A stretch of DNA of 32,560 nucleotides from Bacteroidales bacterium (GTDB lineage: Bacteria > Bacteroidota > Bacteroidia > Bacteroidales > UBA932), in the NCBI GenBank assembly GCA_017555445.1, contig JAFZGK010000121.1:1-32560 (forward strand), read 5' to 3'. The notes beneath the pieces were generated by a model. The model had not been told where the DNA came from and searched no databases. It was given only the letters and a program-made list of their open reading frames with translations. Positions 16,553 to 24,898 of this stretch are shown here, in pieces (the stretch's first letter is position 1; each line of letters begins with the position of its first letter). The position numbers and the translations under genes were made by a program.

Positions 16553-16631
16553 AAATCAAATATTTATCAAAGCAGATGCTAATTTAAGCATTGTTCCAAT
16601 CTTCATGAACATATCTTCTGAAAATCGGCAT

Positions 16632-16663
16632 AAAAAAAGGTCCAGCCAGCCTGCTGAACCTTT
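16632..16663 (-). terminator. Rho-independent terminator after tRNA-Leu
   Basis: On the minus strand an 11-bp stem (16653-16663 with 16636-16646, one G-T) with a 6-nt loop is followed by seven T. Confidence 0.92.
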
Positions 16664-16667
16664 CATG

Positions 16668-16748
16668 TGCGGATGATAGGACTCGAACCTACATGCCGTG
16701 AAGCACTCGCACCTGAAACGAGCGTGTCTACCATTTCACCACATCCGC
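16668..16748 (-). tRNA. tRNA-Leu (CAG)
   Basis: An 81-nt class II tRNA. The acceptor stem pairs GCGGATG with CATCCGC, with discriminator A. The anticodon stem CTCGT/GCGAG holds loop TTCAGGT, giving CAG, and the long variable arm (TGCTTCACGGCATG) confirms leucine. The T arm reads GGTTCGAGTCC. CCA is not encoded. Confidence 0.96.
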
Positions 16749-16761
16749 GTCAAAGAGAATG

Positions 16762-16791
16762 CAAAGATAAGAAATCTTTTTCAAATCACAA
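16762..16791 (-). promoter_or_regulatory. Promoter of tRNA-Leu
   Basis: On the minus strand TTG (16789-16791), a 19-nt spacer and TATCTTTG (16762-16769) match the consensus fully, 14 nt upstream of the mature tRNA 5' end. Confidence 0.85.
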
Positions 16792-16862
16792 GCAACGCGA
16801 GCAAGCAAAACCCAGACCACGATCATAACATGCCTGTCATTCTCCTTTGCCTTTCATCACAT

Positions 16863-17636
16863 TCAGATTATAACCTCATGCACTGACTCTTCCGTCCATT
16901 CAATTATCTCCAATGCGATTTCAGTAAGGGAATAATCCAACGTGACAGTCACATCATCCAGATCCTCTGCCTCCCAGTCATATCCTCCAGCCACAATTGA
17001 CTCCCCCACAGCAAAAGTCTTCACTGATCCTGTCCCGTCATCGACCTCAAGCGCAAGAGACGAATCCAGCTGACGAGGTATGACAACAACACATTGTCCT
17101 GAATCATCAGGTACCGCCCGACATGAGAAGTCCCCTACTGTCGGCTTGAGATTGCTGCCGTATCCATCCACCCTCCCCTTTACTGTCAGTTTGAAAGGAT
17201 AGTCTTCTCCCGCTTCTACCTGGACCGTGAGCACACAATGATTCTTCCTCAACCTGATTCTTTCCTTTACTACCTCACTATCTGCATTGATGACGGAGTC
17301 ATGTCTGAACAGTTTCGGACATTCCTCACCATATGGTATCACAACAGACATATCTGACGACAGACAATGTCCGGCACCCGCCAATACCTGCAAACTGATC
17401 TGATGAGACGGAACCTTTATCATATAGTCTGCAAAATATCCGCTTTCCACTACATCGACGAACTCGAATCCCTCCTCCGATGTCATAAGGATGTCCGCAG
17501 ATGCAATGGAAGAAGTGTCCACATCTGTAAAATCCAGAAACAGCCTGCATGGGCACTCGGACCTGTCTTCCTTAATACAGCCGGCTCCCATGACAAGGAC
17601 TACGAGAGCCGGCAGTACAACGAGAAATCTTTTCAT
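16863..17636 (-). CDS. Mfa2/FimB-family fimbrial anchor lipoprotein
   Basis: A 257-residue protein. MKRFLVVLPALVVLVMGAGC is a lipoprotein signal (Cys20), and the mature start reads IKEDRSECPCRLFLDF, the signature of the Mfa2/FimB family (Mfa2 family, formerly DUF1812). These proteins fix type V pili to the outer membrane and limit pilus length. The two beta-sandwich halves expected for the family fit the length. It is the last gene of the fimbrial operon, 10 nt after the fimbrillin gene. No terminator is obvious before the tRNA-Leu promoter. Confidence 0.9.
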   Translation of the reverse strand: MKRFLVVLPALVVLVMGAGCIKEDRSECPCRLFLDFTDVDTSSIASADILMTSEEGFEFVDVVESGYFADYMIKVPSHQISLQVLAGAGHCLSSDMSVVIPYGEECPKLFRHDSVINADSEVVKERIRLRKNHCVLTVQVEAGEDYPFKLTVKGRVDGYGSNLKPTVGDFSCRAVPDDSGQCVVVIPRQLDSSLALEVDDGTGSVKTFAVGESIVAGGYDWEAEDLDDVTVTLDYSLTEIALEIIEWTEESVHEVII

Positions 17637-17646
17637 AGCTCAGTTA

Positions 17647-18624
17647 TCAAATGGTCTCCTCGACAACAGCAGCATCACTCCACGGCAGGACATTGACAGT
17701 GAACCCAGCTGACATGCTGTCGACCGGCTTGTCCGGAGAAGATGAGCCGGGACGCGTAATCTTCATCTTTATTTCATATGATGTATTGGACTTGATGCCA
17801 TCCTTTAGAGTTACCGGATAATAATACAGTTTCCCTCCTAGCTCCGCCTCTACTACAAGCCTCGTATACCTCGCTGACCAAGCTCCTCCAATGACATCAT
17901 TGGCTGTAGGGTTAGGATAACAATATAGATAATGGACATCAGAATATGGTGACATGACCGTCGCATATGTCTCATCAAGAGTCACTCCTGTTATGGAAGG
18001 AGCATCCGCTTCCTTCTTCATCCTGTTATACCATCTGTCAGGTTTTGAGCTGTTCAGGAATGTTCTTTCCCCGGCCACATTTATAAGATACATGGACTTG
18101 ATCTGAAATGTCTGCTCATCATGCTGATTCAATTCGAAATCCACAGCGATTTCTGTCACCGCCACACGCGCCGCAATCCTCGCCACATCCACTTCCACAG
18201 CAGAATTAGCCTTCAATGTTGCAGATACCCTGCCCTCCATCACAAACGAATTGAAAGTGTTGTCTGACAGATTCGTCTTTCTGCTTTCCAGATCAGTGAC
18301 ACTCTTCACGTCAGAAAGCGGTCTGGCATTGACCAGAGCAACTATTTCCTTCTGTCCTGTCGAGCATGAAAGCGTAATCGAGGTCTCATCTCCTTCACCT
18401 GTGGCATAAGCTTCCAGCATCTTGTTATGATCAAACACAAATATCTGGACATCATTCACATTATTCTCATTGTCAGTACCCTCCGACTTTGTACGGACAC
18501 CAGGGATCTTCACTTCCAATTCCACTCCCTGCTTGCCGCTGAAATATCGTTCATCTACAGTCTTTTCGCAGCTGATGACAGCTGCAGCTGCCAGAGCAGC
18601 AATTGCAAATCTTCTATAATTCAT
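17647..18624 (-). CDS. Type V fimbrillin (FimA/Mfa1-like pilin)
   Basis: A 325-residue pilin precursor with lipoprotein signal MNYRRFAIAALAAAAVISC (Cys19). The N-terminal region VKIPGVRTKSEGTDNENNVN holds an Arg where an Arg-gingipain-like protease could cut before assembly, as in Porphyromonas. VNDVQIFVFD and IVALVNA are typical of the N-terminal domain of FimA-family pilins. The C-terminus FTVNVLPWSDAAVVEETI could supply the donor strand. It overlaps the end of the DUF3868 gene by 11 nt and precedes the anchor gene. Being one of only two pilin-like genes, it is probably the major or sole stalk subunit. Arg processing is inferred. Confidence 0.87.
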   Translation of the reverse strand: MNYRRFAIAALAAAAVISCEKTVDERYFSGKQGVELEVKIPGVRTKSEGTDNENNVNDVQIFVFDHNKMLEAYATGEGDETSITLSCSTGQKEIVALVNARPLSDVKSVTDLESRKTNLSDNTFNSFVMEGRVSATLKANSAVEVDVARIAARVAVTEIAVDFELNQHDEQTFQIKSMYLINVAGERTFLNSSKPDRWYNRMKKEADAPSITGVTLDETYATVMSPYSDVHYLYCYPNPTANDVIGGAWSARYTRLVVEAELGGKLYYYPVTLKDGIKSNTSYEIKMKITRPGSSSPDKPVDSMSAGFTVNVLPWSDAAVVEETI

Positions 18625-20506
18625 AATCAGTTCTATTTAAATTATGTTTCTGTACAATCTTATACATTTCCGGGTCAAGGTTCGCCCTATGTTCCAGATA
18701 TGGGTCATATGCAAGACTAAGCTCATAATACTTCAGAGCCTCCTCCTCGACCCCAAGACGTGAAAGTACCATGGCCTTCAGATAGCAGACCTTCGGATCA
18801 GTGTCATCCAGACGTCCCAGGACATCAAGAGCAGAATGATTATAATCAGCTGACATGAAGGCCAAGGCAGCATTATAATCATCATATGGACGGAGAATGC
18901 CCACTGCCTTCTTGTAATCCAGCTCCTTAAGCGCCTCAACTCCAGCCCTATAAACGGTATCCAGTTCTGTCGTGTGAACAGTATCCTTCACCATGCCTAT
19001 TCTATGAAGATGGAAGTCGAACCTGACGCTCCTCAGCTTCGGATAAATCTTCTCCCTCAGATATCTGTATTCCTTGAAACCGGCGAGCTTTCTTTCTGCT
19101 ACGTCCGGATCCTTCATTTCACGTATCACCTCCAGAATCCTCCTTACAGCCTCATCAGCCATCACGGTATCATTGGCAACGAGCTTTTCCAGCTGGTCCC
19201 AGTTTTCAGGCAGAACAGAAACCTTCAGACTGTCCTTCCATTCTTCAGGAACAAAATCGCTTATATACCTTCTCACCGATTCTGACCTGTCGGCAGACAG
19301 TTTCCTGTTCAATGAATATGCTCCTTCCGGCGAACATGAAGCCATTATGACAAGCGAATCTAGAGCATATTCGTTCAACGAGGCGATATCATCGATACAT
19401 TTCCTTATCCTGAGCATCTCGGAAGCATTATCTCCCAAGGTAGTGTCCACATCAGATCGCCCTTGGGCAAAGTCAATCAAAGCTTTGGTATTGTCATATG
19501 CTCTTCGCTCCAACACCATCATCTTATAACGCGGCGTCTCATCCACCAGGGTCGCCAAGGTGCTGATATAGAAGGTGAGTTCATCCGGAAACGGAAACGA
19601 CATGATGCACTCCCCTTGTTCATAGAGCTTTCCATCCAGAGATACTATAGCTTTCCTTAATCCCGGCCGGCTTCTGAATGTATGGACATATCTATATATG
19701 AAATCACCCTCAAAGGAGGTCAGGACCGTGTCAAGTCTTATCCCTTCCACTTGAATAGGATCCTTCACATACTTTTCATACATTCTGTCAGTCCGCATTA
19801 TCCTTCTGTTGTTGCGTCTCTTCTTCAGCTGTCTCGTGTAATGTTCGAGCGCGTCCTTCTGAGTAACTCCGAAATAATTGGCAGCCATAGGCTCCGGAAC
19901 AAAAGAAGAATCAGTCTTCATCGCATAGGTTTGTGGAAAATGTCTTTCTATGAATATCTCCAGCTGCCTGACACGAAGCAGGTCAGTCGTATCCGTGATT
20001 ATGGAAGCCAGGAATCTCCTGTACCTCTCATAACCTCTGAGCTGTCCTTCACGATAGCCTTGCCCCGTGATGAAGACAGGTTCCAGAGCAAGAGTATCTT
20101 CCTGCAGGAACATCAGAGGCAGGATCTTCAGCTGCCATCGTGATGCAGACATCTGTGACGGAACAGTCACATCAAAACTTACCGACACGTATCCGGCCCT
20201 TTCAGCTACATTACGAAAACGTGCAGTCACCCTCGATGCTGAAATAATGTCAGTTGCCACCATTTCACCAGTTTCAGCGTCCTTTATGGCATTCATTATA
20301 AAAGGCTCACCGGCCAGATTGCTCCTCATGCTGTCAATCAGCACTTCATCAGGTTCATCTTCTTCCAGGGGTTCCTCTTCCGGAACTGAGAGACTGACAT
20401 TTATATCTCCCGAACGGAGCTGCTTCATCTTCCGGTATGGAGAACATGACAGGACCATCAGAAGAAGGAGAAGAATCACATATCTGGTTTCAGAACACAT
20501 AGACAA
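18614..20506 (-). CDS. DUF3868/OmpA-like lipoprotein of the fimbrial locus
   Basis: A 630-residue protein. MSMCSETRYVILLLLLMVLSC gives a lipoprotein signal (Cys21). The first 170 residues match the DUF3868 style (VSVSFDVTVPSQMSASRWQL, then LPLMF and ITGQGYREGQLRGYERY). The middle has an OmpA-like motif, SLNRKLSADRSESVRRYI, preceded by VIMASCSPEGA, which fits peptidoglycan binding. The last 120 residues are helical with TPR-like spacing (KAVGILRPYDDYNAALAFMS). DUF3868 and DUF3575 proteins recur as a pair beside Bacteroides type V pili. It overlaps both neighbours (17 nt with DUF3575, 11 nt with the pilin). Its exact role in pilus assembly or anchoring is unknown. Confidence 0.82.
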   Translation of the reverse strand: MSMCSETRYVILLLLLMVLSCSPYRKMKQLRSGDINVSLSVPEEEPLEEDEPDEVLIDSMRSNLAGEPFIMNAIKDAETGEMVATDIISASRVTARFRNVAERAGYVSVSFDVTVPSQMSASRWQLKILPLMFLQEDTLALEPVFITGQGYREGQLRGYERYRRFLASIITDTTDLLRVRQLEIFIERHFPQTYAMKTDSSFVPEPMAANYFGVTQKDALEHYTRQLKKRRNNRRIMRTDRMYEKYVKDPIQVEGIRLDTVLTSFEGDFIYRYVHTFRSRPGLRKAIVSLDGKLYEQGECIMSFPFPDELTFYISTLATLVDETPRYKMMVLERRAYDNTKALIDFAQGRSDVDTTLGDNASEMLRIRKCIDDIASLNEYALDSLVIMASCSPEGAYSLNRKLSADRSESVRRYISDFVPEEWKDSLKVSVLPENWDQLEKLVANDTVMADEAVRRILEVIREMKDPDVAERKLAGFKEYRYLREKIYPKLRSVRFDFHLHRIGMVKDTVHTTELDTVYRAGVEALKELDYKKAVGILRPYDDYNAALAFMSADYNHSALDVLGRLDDTDPKVCYLKAMVLSRLGVEEEALKYYELSLAYDPYLEHRANLDPEMYKIVQKHNLNRTDYEL

Positions 20507-21050
20507 GAGATATCATCAGATCATCAGGCAGGAGGAAGTACTTGCTGCCCGATGCTACTGTCAGTCCACACGAGGGGCAGGAGTATGTCTTGTAAAAAGC
20601 AAGTCCGTTCCATATGCCAAGTCCGAATTCCACATTAAGATGAGGGGCGATCATATGAGTGTATCCGGAGTACAACCCTACTCCAAAACGGTCTCCTTCT
20701 TCGGTTTCGTCCGATACTATCCCACCATAGTTGTACTCCTGATACCTCATCTTACCTGCAAACCACCATCCCGACCATATATGCCACGGCCACACTCTTG
20801 TGCCCAAAGAATATGACTGCTGTCTGTATTGGAATTGTCCGTCGTCCCCCTTCCTGAACGTAAAGGGATTATATCGCGCTCCTGCTGTCAGGCTCCAGCG
20901 ACGCGACACGGCAAACGAAGCATCTATATTCATAGTCCCGAGCTTCGCATATCCAAGAATATCTGTCGACAGACTGAACTTCTGTGCAGATACATCCTGT
21001 CCCTGGAGCAGGCCCAATACAAGAGCTGCCATTATAGCTTTCCATTTCAT
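20490..21050 (-). CDS. DUF3575 outer-membrane-barrel-like protein
   Basis: About 186 residues from the preferred ATG at 21050, which gives the signal MKWKAIMAALVLGLLQGQDVSAQ ending at a signal peptidase I site; an ATG at 21065 would add five residues. Alternating strands rich in aromatic residues (RWSLTAGARYNPF, GTRVWPWHIWSGWWFAGK, FGVGLYSGYTHM) and the terminal ISLVYVF suggest a small beta-barrel in the outer membrane. The SCPSCGL motif with two Cys is present. DUF3575 proteins are standard partners of type V pilus genes. It lies 1 nt from the metallopeptidase-like gene and overlaps the DUF3868 gene. Confidence 0.82.
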   Translation of the reverse strand: MKWKAIMAALVLGLLQGQDVSAQKFSLSTDILGYAKLGTMNIDASFAVSRRWSLTAGARYNPFTFRKGDDGQFQYRQQSYSLGTRVWPWHIWSGWWFAGKMRYQEYNYGGIVSDETEEGDRFGVGLYSGYTHMIAPHLNVEFGLGIWNGLAFYKTYSCPSCGLTVASGSKYFLLPDDLMISLVYVF

Positions 21051-21051
21051 A

Positions 21052-22635
21052 TCAATACCTGTCAAAAGCCTGTTCTATGACTGTCTTCCTTGCAGGAAAG
21101 GCCTTGATCAGAGCATGCTGCAGGTCTGACTTGGTATGGACCTCATCAGTCAGCACCGACAGGATATCCGAGCACGTCATGCCCCTTTCATCCAGATATC
21201 GGAAAACTTGAGGCTTGAACCAGAAGGAATTTCCGAATGTCGGAAAGTCTCCGCCGTAACGGTCCTTATACATCTTGCTTTCAAGATAATATCCCCACAT
21301 TTCACCTACTTCACAATAACCTGCACGTTCTCCAGTACCGTCACCATAGGTAATTCCTCCCGACTTCACGAAAGATTCGATTATGTAGCAGATGTATTTT
21401 TCCCAATATTCTCTGCCGACCTTGGCGAAATGGCTTGCATGAGCCAGTTCATGGCAGGTCGAAGAATATATGTCAGCATAGGTCTCGTCATCCTTCAGGC
21501 CCAGAGTCAGGTCCGGCAGAAGGAACTTGATTAGTGGAGAAAATTCACCCAGATATTTTCTGAAAAGTTCATTGTCAATCACGGCACCGTGATGAAGCAT
21601 CACTGCACTGCTTGAACGCAGGTTATGGAATATCCATATCCTGAGATCCGATGGTGGGAATGTGATGTCCATATCGTTCTCCCCGCACCTGTTCAGATAG
21701 TCATATACGGCATTATTGACCACGCAACGTTTGAAAAGCTTGTCTTCAGAGTCTTCTGTGACAGTCATGTTCACTCCTTCCGGGCCGGCTTTTCCCAATG
21801 TGGATACAGACGCAGGAACAAGGACCAGGTTGACACCGATTGCAAAACCTTTCTTGTTCTTGAATACAAGCTTATAGTTGAGGTCGGCCGAGAATTTCTT
21901 ATCCATGCTGTAATAGCCGTTCTCATCAGTATATGCCTCGTCAAACTTCACGAAGGTATTGCATGAGACACGTACTCCTGCCACTCCTGTCGGATTACCT
22001 CCATTCAGCCCCGCATCCACGATTGTAATTCTTCCTGATGGTACGGTCTTATCTTTCTTTCCTGCTTTTGTATCTGCTGATGACAGCATACCTGCGTTGC
22101 CGGTCATGATGAACGCTTCTCTCTCCACAGCATCCCAATCTATACCATCCGATCTCGTACCGGCAGCATTATCTGAGATATAGCACTCATCGATTATCTC
22201 ATATCTGACATCCGGGAAATCAAAATCCGGAGGTACTACTGCATACTGCCATGTAACGTTACCATCAGCGATCTCAGGATCATGATACCAGTCACCATCC
22301 ACAAGAATCTCATAATCCAACGGATAGTCCGTAAGATTCAGTCCCAAAGCAGTGAGGATTTCATATTCTTCCTCATCCGAAGGAAGGAAACGGACATAAA
22401 GGTCAGTCGCCTTGATATCGACTCGGTCTGCCTTTGTCGGATACAAGGATTGAAGTGCTTTAGTAATGTTCTCTGTCTTGTAAGGGTTCTCCAGTCTGTC
22501 CCCCAGAACAATTTCATCATGGGGAAGATCCTTACCGTAGTCATAATCAAGGTCACGACCTGCTGAAACCTTCCCTTCCTTGCTGCATGCAGTCAAGAAG
22601 ACCGCTAAGAGCATCATTGTGATTTTACCTCTCAT
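21052..22635 (-). CDS. Putative zinc-metallopeptidase lipoprotein, first gene of fimbrial operon
   Basis: A 527-residue protein with lipoprotein signal MRGKITMMLLAVFLTAC (Cys17). Residues 200-300 contain a carboxypeptidase-regulatory-like or Ig-like strand domain (VAGVRVSCNTF, YTDENGYYSM, LNYKLVFKN). A gluzincin-type zinc site TCHELAHASH lies at 393-402 (HELAH 395-399), followed by Glu442/Glu445 in CEVGEMWGYYLES as candidates for the third ligand. I cannot name a peptidase family. It leads the operon and its stop is at the start of DUF3575, so it is almost surely co-expressed with the pilin. A role in pilin maturation or surface anchoring is a hypothesis; an inactive structural zinc protein is the alternative. 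Confidence 0.72.
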   Translation of the reverse strand: MRGKITMMLLAVFLTACSKEGKVSAGRDLDYDYGKDLPHDEIVLGDRLENPYKTENITKALQSLYPTKADRVDIKATDLYVRFLPSDEEEYEILTALGLNLTDYPLDYEILVDGDWYHDPEIADGNVTWQYAVVPPDFDFPDVRYEIIDECYISDNAAGTRSDGIDWDAVEREAFIMTGNAGMLSSADTKAGKKDKTVPSGRITIVDAGLNGGNPTGVAGVRVSCNTFVKFDEAYTDENGYYSMDKKFSADLNYKLVFKNKKGFAIGVNLVLVPASVSTLGKAGPEGVNMTVTEDSEDKLFKRCVVNNAVYDYLNRCGENDMDITFPPSDLRIWIFHNLRSSSAVMLHHGAVIDNELFRKYLGEFSPLIKFLLPDLTLGLKDDETYADIYSSTCHELAHASHFAKVGREYWEKYICYIIESFVKSGGITYGDGTGERAGYCEVGEMWGYYLESKMYKDRYGGDFPTFGNSFWFKPQVFRYLDERGMTCSDILSVLTDEVHTKSDLQHALIKAFPARKTVIEQAFDRY

Positions 22636-22661
22636 AACTATTACTTTTAATGTTACGAGGG

Positions 22662-22669
22662 CAAAGTTC
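22662..22669 (-). promoter_or_regulatory. Candidate -7 box of the fimbrial operon
   Basis: On the minus strand GAACTTTG matches TAnnTTTG at all but the first base. Transcription would start near 22655, giving a leader of about 20 nt. No TTG is found at the -33 position, which falls in the T-rich loop of the inverted repeat at 22681-22703. Confidence 0.45.
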
Positions 22670-22680
22670 CCGAGATTTAT

Positions 22681-22703
22681 CCGCGTAAAAAAAAGTTACG
22701 CGG
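22681..22703. promoter_or_regulatory. Inverted repeat at the fimbrial promoter, candidate operator
   Basis: CCGCGTAA and TTACGCGG form a perfect 8-bp inverted repeat around a 7-nt AAAAAAG centre, over the expected -33 region. It could bind a dimeric regulator. The A7/T-run is inside the loop, so it does not act as a terminator. Confidence 0.5.
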
Positions 22704-22710
22704 CTATTTG

Positions 22711-22743
22711 AAAAAAAATGCCCTGCAGACATCTGCAGAGCAT
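22711..22743 (-). terminator. Rho-independent terminator after deoC
   Basis: On the minus strand a 12-bp stem with one G-T pair (22732-22743 with 22718-22729) precedes a T8 run. It lies about 50 nt past the deoC stop and isolates the ftsY-deoC operon from the fimbrial operon. Confidence 0.93.
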
Positions 22744-22791
22744 TGTATAGGGTCAAAATTTAATGTTTTTTGGCACCAAATCTTCTGAATT

Positions 22792-23679
22792 CTAGAAATA
22801 GCTTACTGATTTCTCCTCAACTGCTGACAGGATGCTGTTAGCTACACGGCTTACACCGAAACGGAAGAGGTTCTTGTTGAGCCATTCCTTTCCGAGGATT
22901 GTATCTACGATCCTGTAATAGCAGAGGGCATCAGCTGCAGTAGAAATTCCACCTGCCGGCTTGAAACCGATCTTCTTTCCTGTAGCAGCATGATATTTGG
23001 CGATGCACTCGCACATTACATATGCAGCTGCTGGTGTTGCGTTGATATCAACCTTTCCTGTAGAAGTCTTGATAAAGTCTGCGCCTGCCTCCATAGCAAG
23101 GAATGAAGCTGTAGCAATATTCTCAGAAGTCTTGAGAAGTCCTGTCTCGAGAATTACCTTGAGATGTACATGTCTGCCCTGCTTCTCGGCTACTGCATCG
23201 ATCACTCTGCGCACCTCGCGGATTTCATTGGCTGCCGATTCATAGTCGCCTGCAAGGAATGCATTGAGAGCCAATACGATATCCACTTCATCAGCACCCT
23301 GCTCCACTGCAAGTTCGCATTCTCTGAGCTTTACCTCAAGAAAACTCTGTGATGAAGGGAAACATGCTGAAACGACAGTGATGTTAACGTCACACTTTCT
23401 TGCCTGGTCAACCACTGCAGCAAAGTTCGGATATACACAAAGAGATGCAGGAAGAGGCCATTCAGGATATGTTTCATGAAAATTGTTTACCTTATTCACG
23501 AGCTTAGTCACTGATGCAGGAGTGTCATCAGTCTTGAGAGTCGTAAGGTCCATCATAGAAAAGCAGTCCTTATAGACCTGCACGGAAGCCGATGCATCAA
23601 GGTTGGAAGCGATGATACCAAGGTTCCTGTTCATGCTCTCCGGATCGAGAGTATAACCATATTTGCTAAAAAAATCCAT
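22792..23679 (-). CDS. deoC: Deoxyribose-phosphate aldolase
   Basis: A 295-residue cytosolic class I aldolase. Family motifs are intact: ASLCVYPNF, EVDIVLALNAFLAGDY, LKVILETGLL, the Schiff-base Lys in ADFIKTSTGK, and IGFKPAGGIS. It splits 2-deoxyribose-5-phosphate into glyceraldehyde-3-phosphate and acetaldehyde in deoxynucleoside breakdown. The length fits the longer DeoC type. It begins 4 nt after dtd and is the last gene of the seven-gene run; no other deo gene is present in the window. Confidence 0.97.
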   Translation of the reverse strand: MDFFSKYGYTLDPESMNRNLGIIASNLDASASVQVYKDCFSMMDLTTLKTDDTPASVTKLVNKVNNFHETYPEWPLPASLCVYPNFAAVVDQARKCDVNITVVSACFPSSQSFLEVKLRECELAVEQGADEVDIVLALNAFLAGDYESAANEIREVRRVIDAVAEKQGRHVHLKVILETGLLKTSENIATASFLAMEAGADFIKTSTGKVDINATPAAAYVMCECIAKYHAATGKKIGFKPAGGISTAADALCYYRIVDTILGKEWLNKNLFRFGVSRVANSILSAVEEKSVSYF

Positions 23680-23683
23680 AATA

Positions 23684-24139
23684 TTAAAATTTCAATTTCG
23701 AATCAACTATTATCGTGACCGGACCGTCATTCACAAGTCCGACTTTCATATCTGCTCCAAATATACCTTTTTTCACCGGTTTTCCCAAGTGCTCCTCCAG
23801 CAGAGAGAGGAACTTTTCATATAAAGGTATGGCGACATCCGGCTTTGCCGCCTTGATATAAGATGGACGATTCCCTTTTACGGTAGAGGCATACAATGTA
23901 AACTGGCTCACAGCCAGCACTTCTCCATCCACATCCTTGACAGAAAGATTCATTACTCCTTCAGTATCATCGAAGATGCGCATGGCCGCAATCTTTCTTG
24001 CAGTCCACTCAAGATCCTCGACGGTGTCTTCATCTATGAACGCTGCCAGAACCAGGAGTCCCTTGCCGATCGCTGCCTCATATCCTTCTGCAGGAACTTT
24101 CACCGATGCTTCCTGCACCCTCTGTATTACAGTCCTCAT
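23684..24139 (-). CDS. dtd: D-aminoacyl-tRNA deacylase
   Basis: A 151-residue cytosolic enzyme of usual length. It starts MRTVIQRVQEASVKV and shows both active-site motifs, SQFTLYA and NDGPVTI (the Gly-cisPro motif). It removes D-amino acids and glycine wrongly attached to tRNA. The first base of its ATG overlaps the last base of the radical SAM gene stop, a 1-nt coupling. Sharing an operon with pheT places it among translation-quality genes, though this may be chance. Confidence 0.97.
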   Translation of the reverse strand: MRTVIQRVQEASVKVPAEGYEAAIGKGLLVLAAFIDEDTVEDLEWTARKIAAMRIFDDTEGVMNLSVKDVDGEVLAVSQFTLYASTVKGNRPSYIKAAKPDVAIPLYEKFLSLLEEHLGKPVKKGIFGADMKVGLVNDGPVTIIVDSKLKF

Positions 24140-24897
24140 TATCCTCTTACCTGTATCTTGAATCCTTCGTCAATCAAGGGCTGCACCAATGCAGTCATCT
24201 CCTCGACTGTATATTTTCCTAATGTCTTGTCAGGAGTCTCACGGTCAATGGTGTATACCATTATCTCCCTAGGCTTCAATTCCCTCACCATCTCTATCCA
24301 CCTTCCCAGAATTTCCGGTGAGGTCGTATCGACTTCATCAGATTTCAGAAACATTGTCTGAAGGATGAAGTTGCCCTTGAATGCCTTCAGATTTTCCACC
24401 ACTTCTTCCAGTCTATAATGTCCTACCGGCTTATTTATCTTCTGTACGGCATCGTCAGATCCGGCATCGATTTTCAGTATAGGATTATCCACCTTCATCA
24501 ACGCCTCTGCAACCGGCTTGCGGCCAATCAGCGTAGCATTTGAAAGTACAGACACCTTTGCCTCCGGGAAGTATCGGTCACGAAGTCTGAGAGTGGCATC
24601 GATAATCTGAGGGAAATCAGGATTCATTGTAGGCTCACCGTTACCGGAAAAAGTGATCGAGTCCACAGGAGTGCCCTCTGCAGCTGCAGCTGACATCTTT
24701 TCCTCCAATGCTGCCTCGACATGAGCCAGACGCGGAAAGACCTTGTCACTGATTCCATCCTTATTCCATCCGCACTCGCAGTAAATGCAGTCGAAGTTGC
24801 AGAGCTTACCCTTTGAAGGAAGAATGTTCACTCCAAGGGAAGACCCGAGTCTGCGACTGAATATAGGTCCGAACACTATGTCATCAAAGTGCAACAT
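24139..24897 (-). CDS. Radical SAM protein (COG0731-like)
   Basis: A 252-residue protein. The [4Fe-4S]-binding CNFDCIYC at 33-40 has the CxxxCxxC spacing, and SGNGEPT is the SAM-binding GGE-type motif. The opening FGPIFSRRLGSSLGVN is typical of a compact radical SAM family related to the wybutosine Fe-S oxidoreductase group. There is no extra C-terminal cluster domain. The substrate is unknown. It lies 1 nt from the amidohydrolase and overlaps dtd by 1 nt. A tRNA-modification role would fit the neighbours but has no direct support. Confidence 0.88.
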   Translation of the reverse strand: MLHFDDIVFGPIFSRRLGSSLGVNILPSKGKLCNFDCIYCECGWNKDGISDKVFPRLAHVEAALEEKMSAAAAEGTPVDSITFSGNGEPTMNPDFPQIIDATLRLRDRYFPEAKVSVLSNATLIGRKPVAEALMKVDNPILKIDAGSDDAVQKINKPVGHYRLEEVVENLKAFKGNFILQTMFLKSDEVDTTSPEILGRWIEMVRELKPREIMVYTIDRETPDKTLGKYTVEEMTALVQPLIDEGFKIQVRG

Positions 24898-24898
24898 A

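Noticed and set aside
20067..20816. 249-residue plus-strand ORF
   Set aside because: It lies opposite the DUF3868 and DUF3575 genes, shows low-complexity Ser/Arg composition and no domain; it is an antisense shadow.
22681..22703. Invertible, phase-variable promoter of the pilus operon
   Set aside because: The two arms are only 7 nt apart; an invertible segment needs repeats flanking the promoter, and none were seen.
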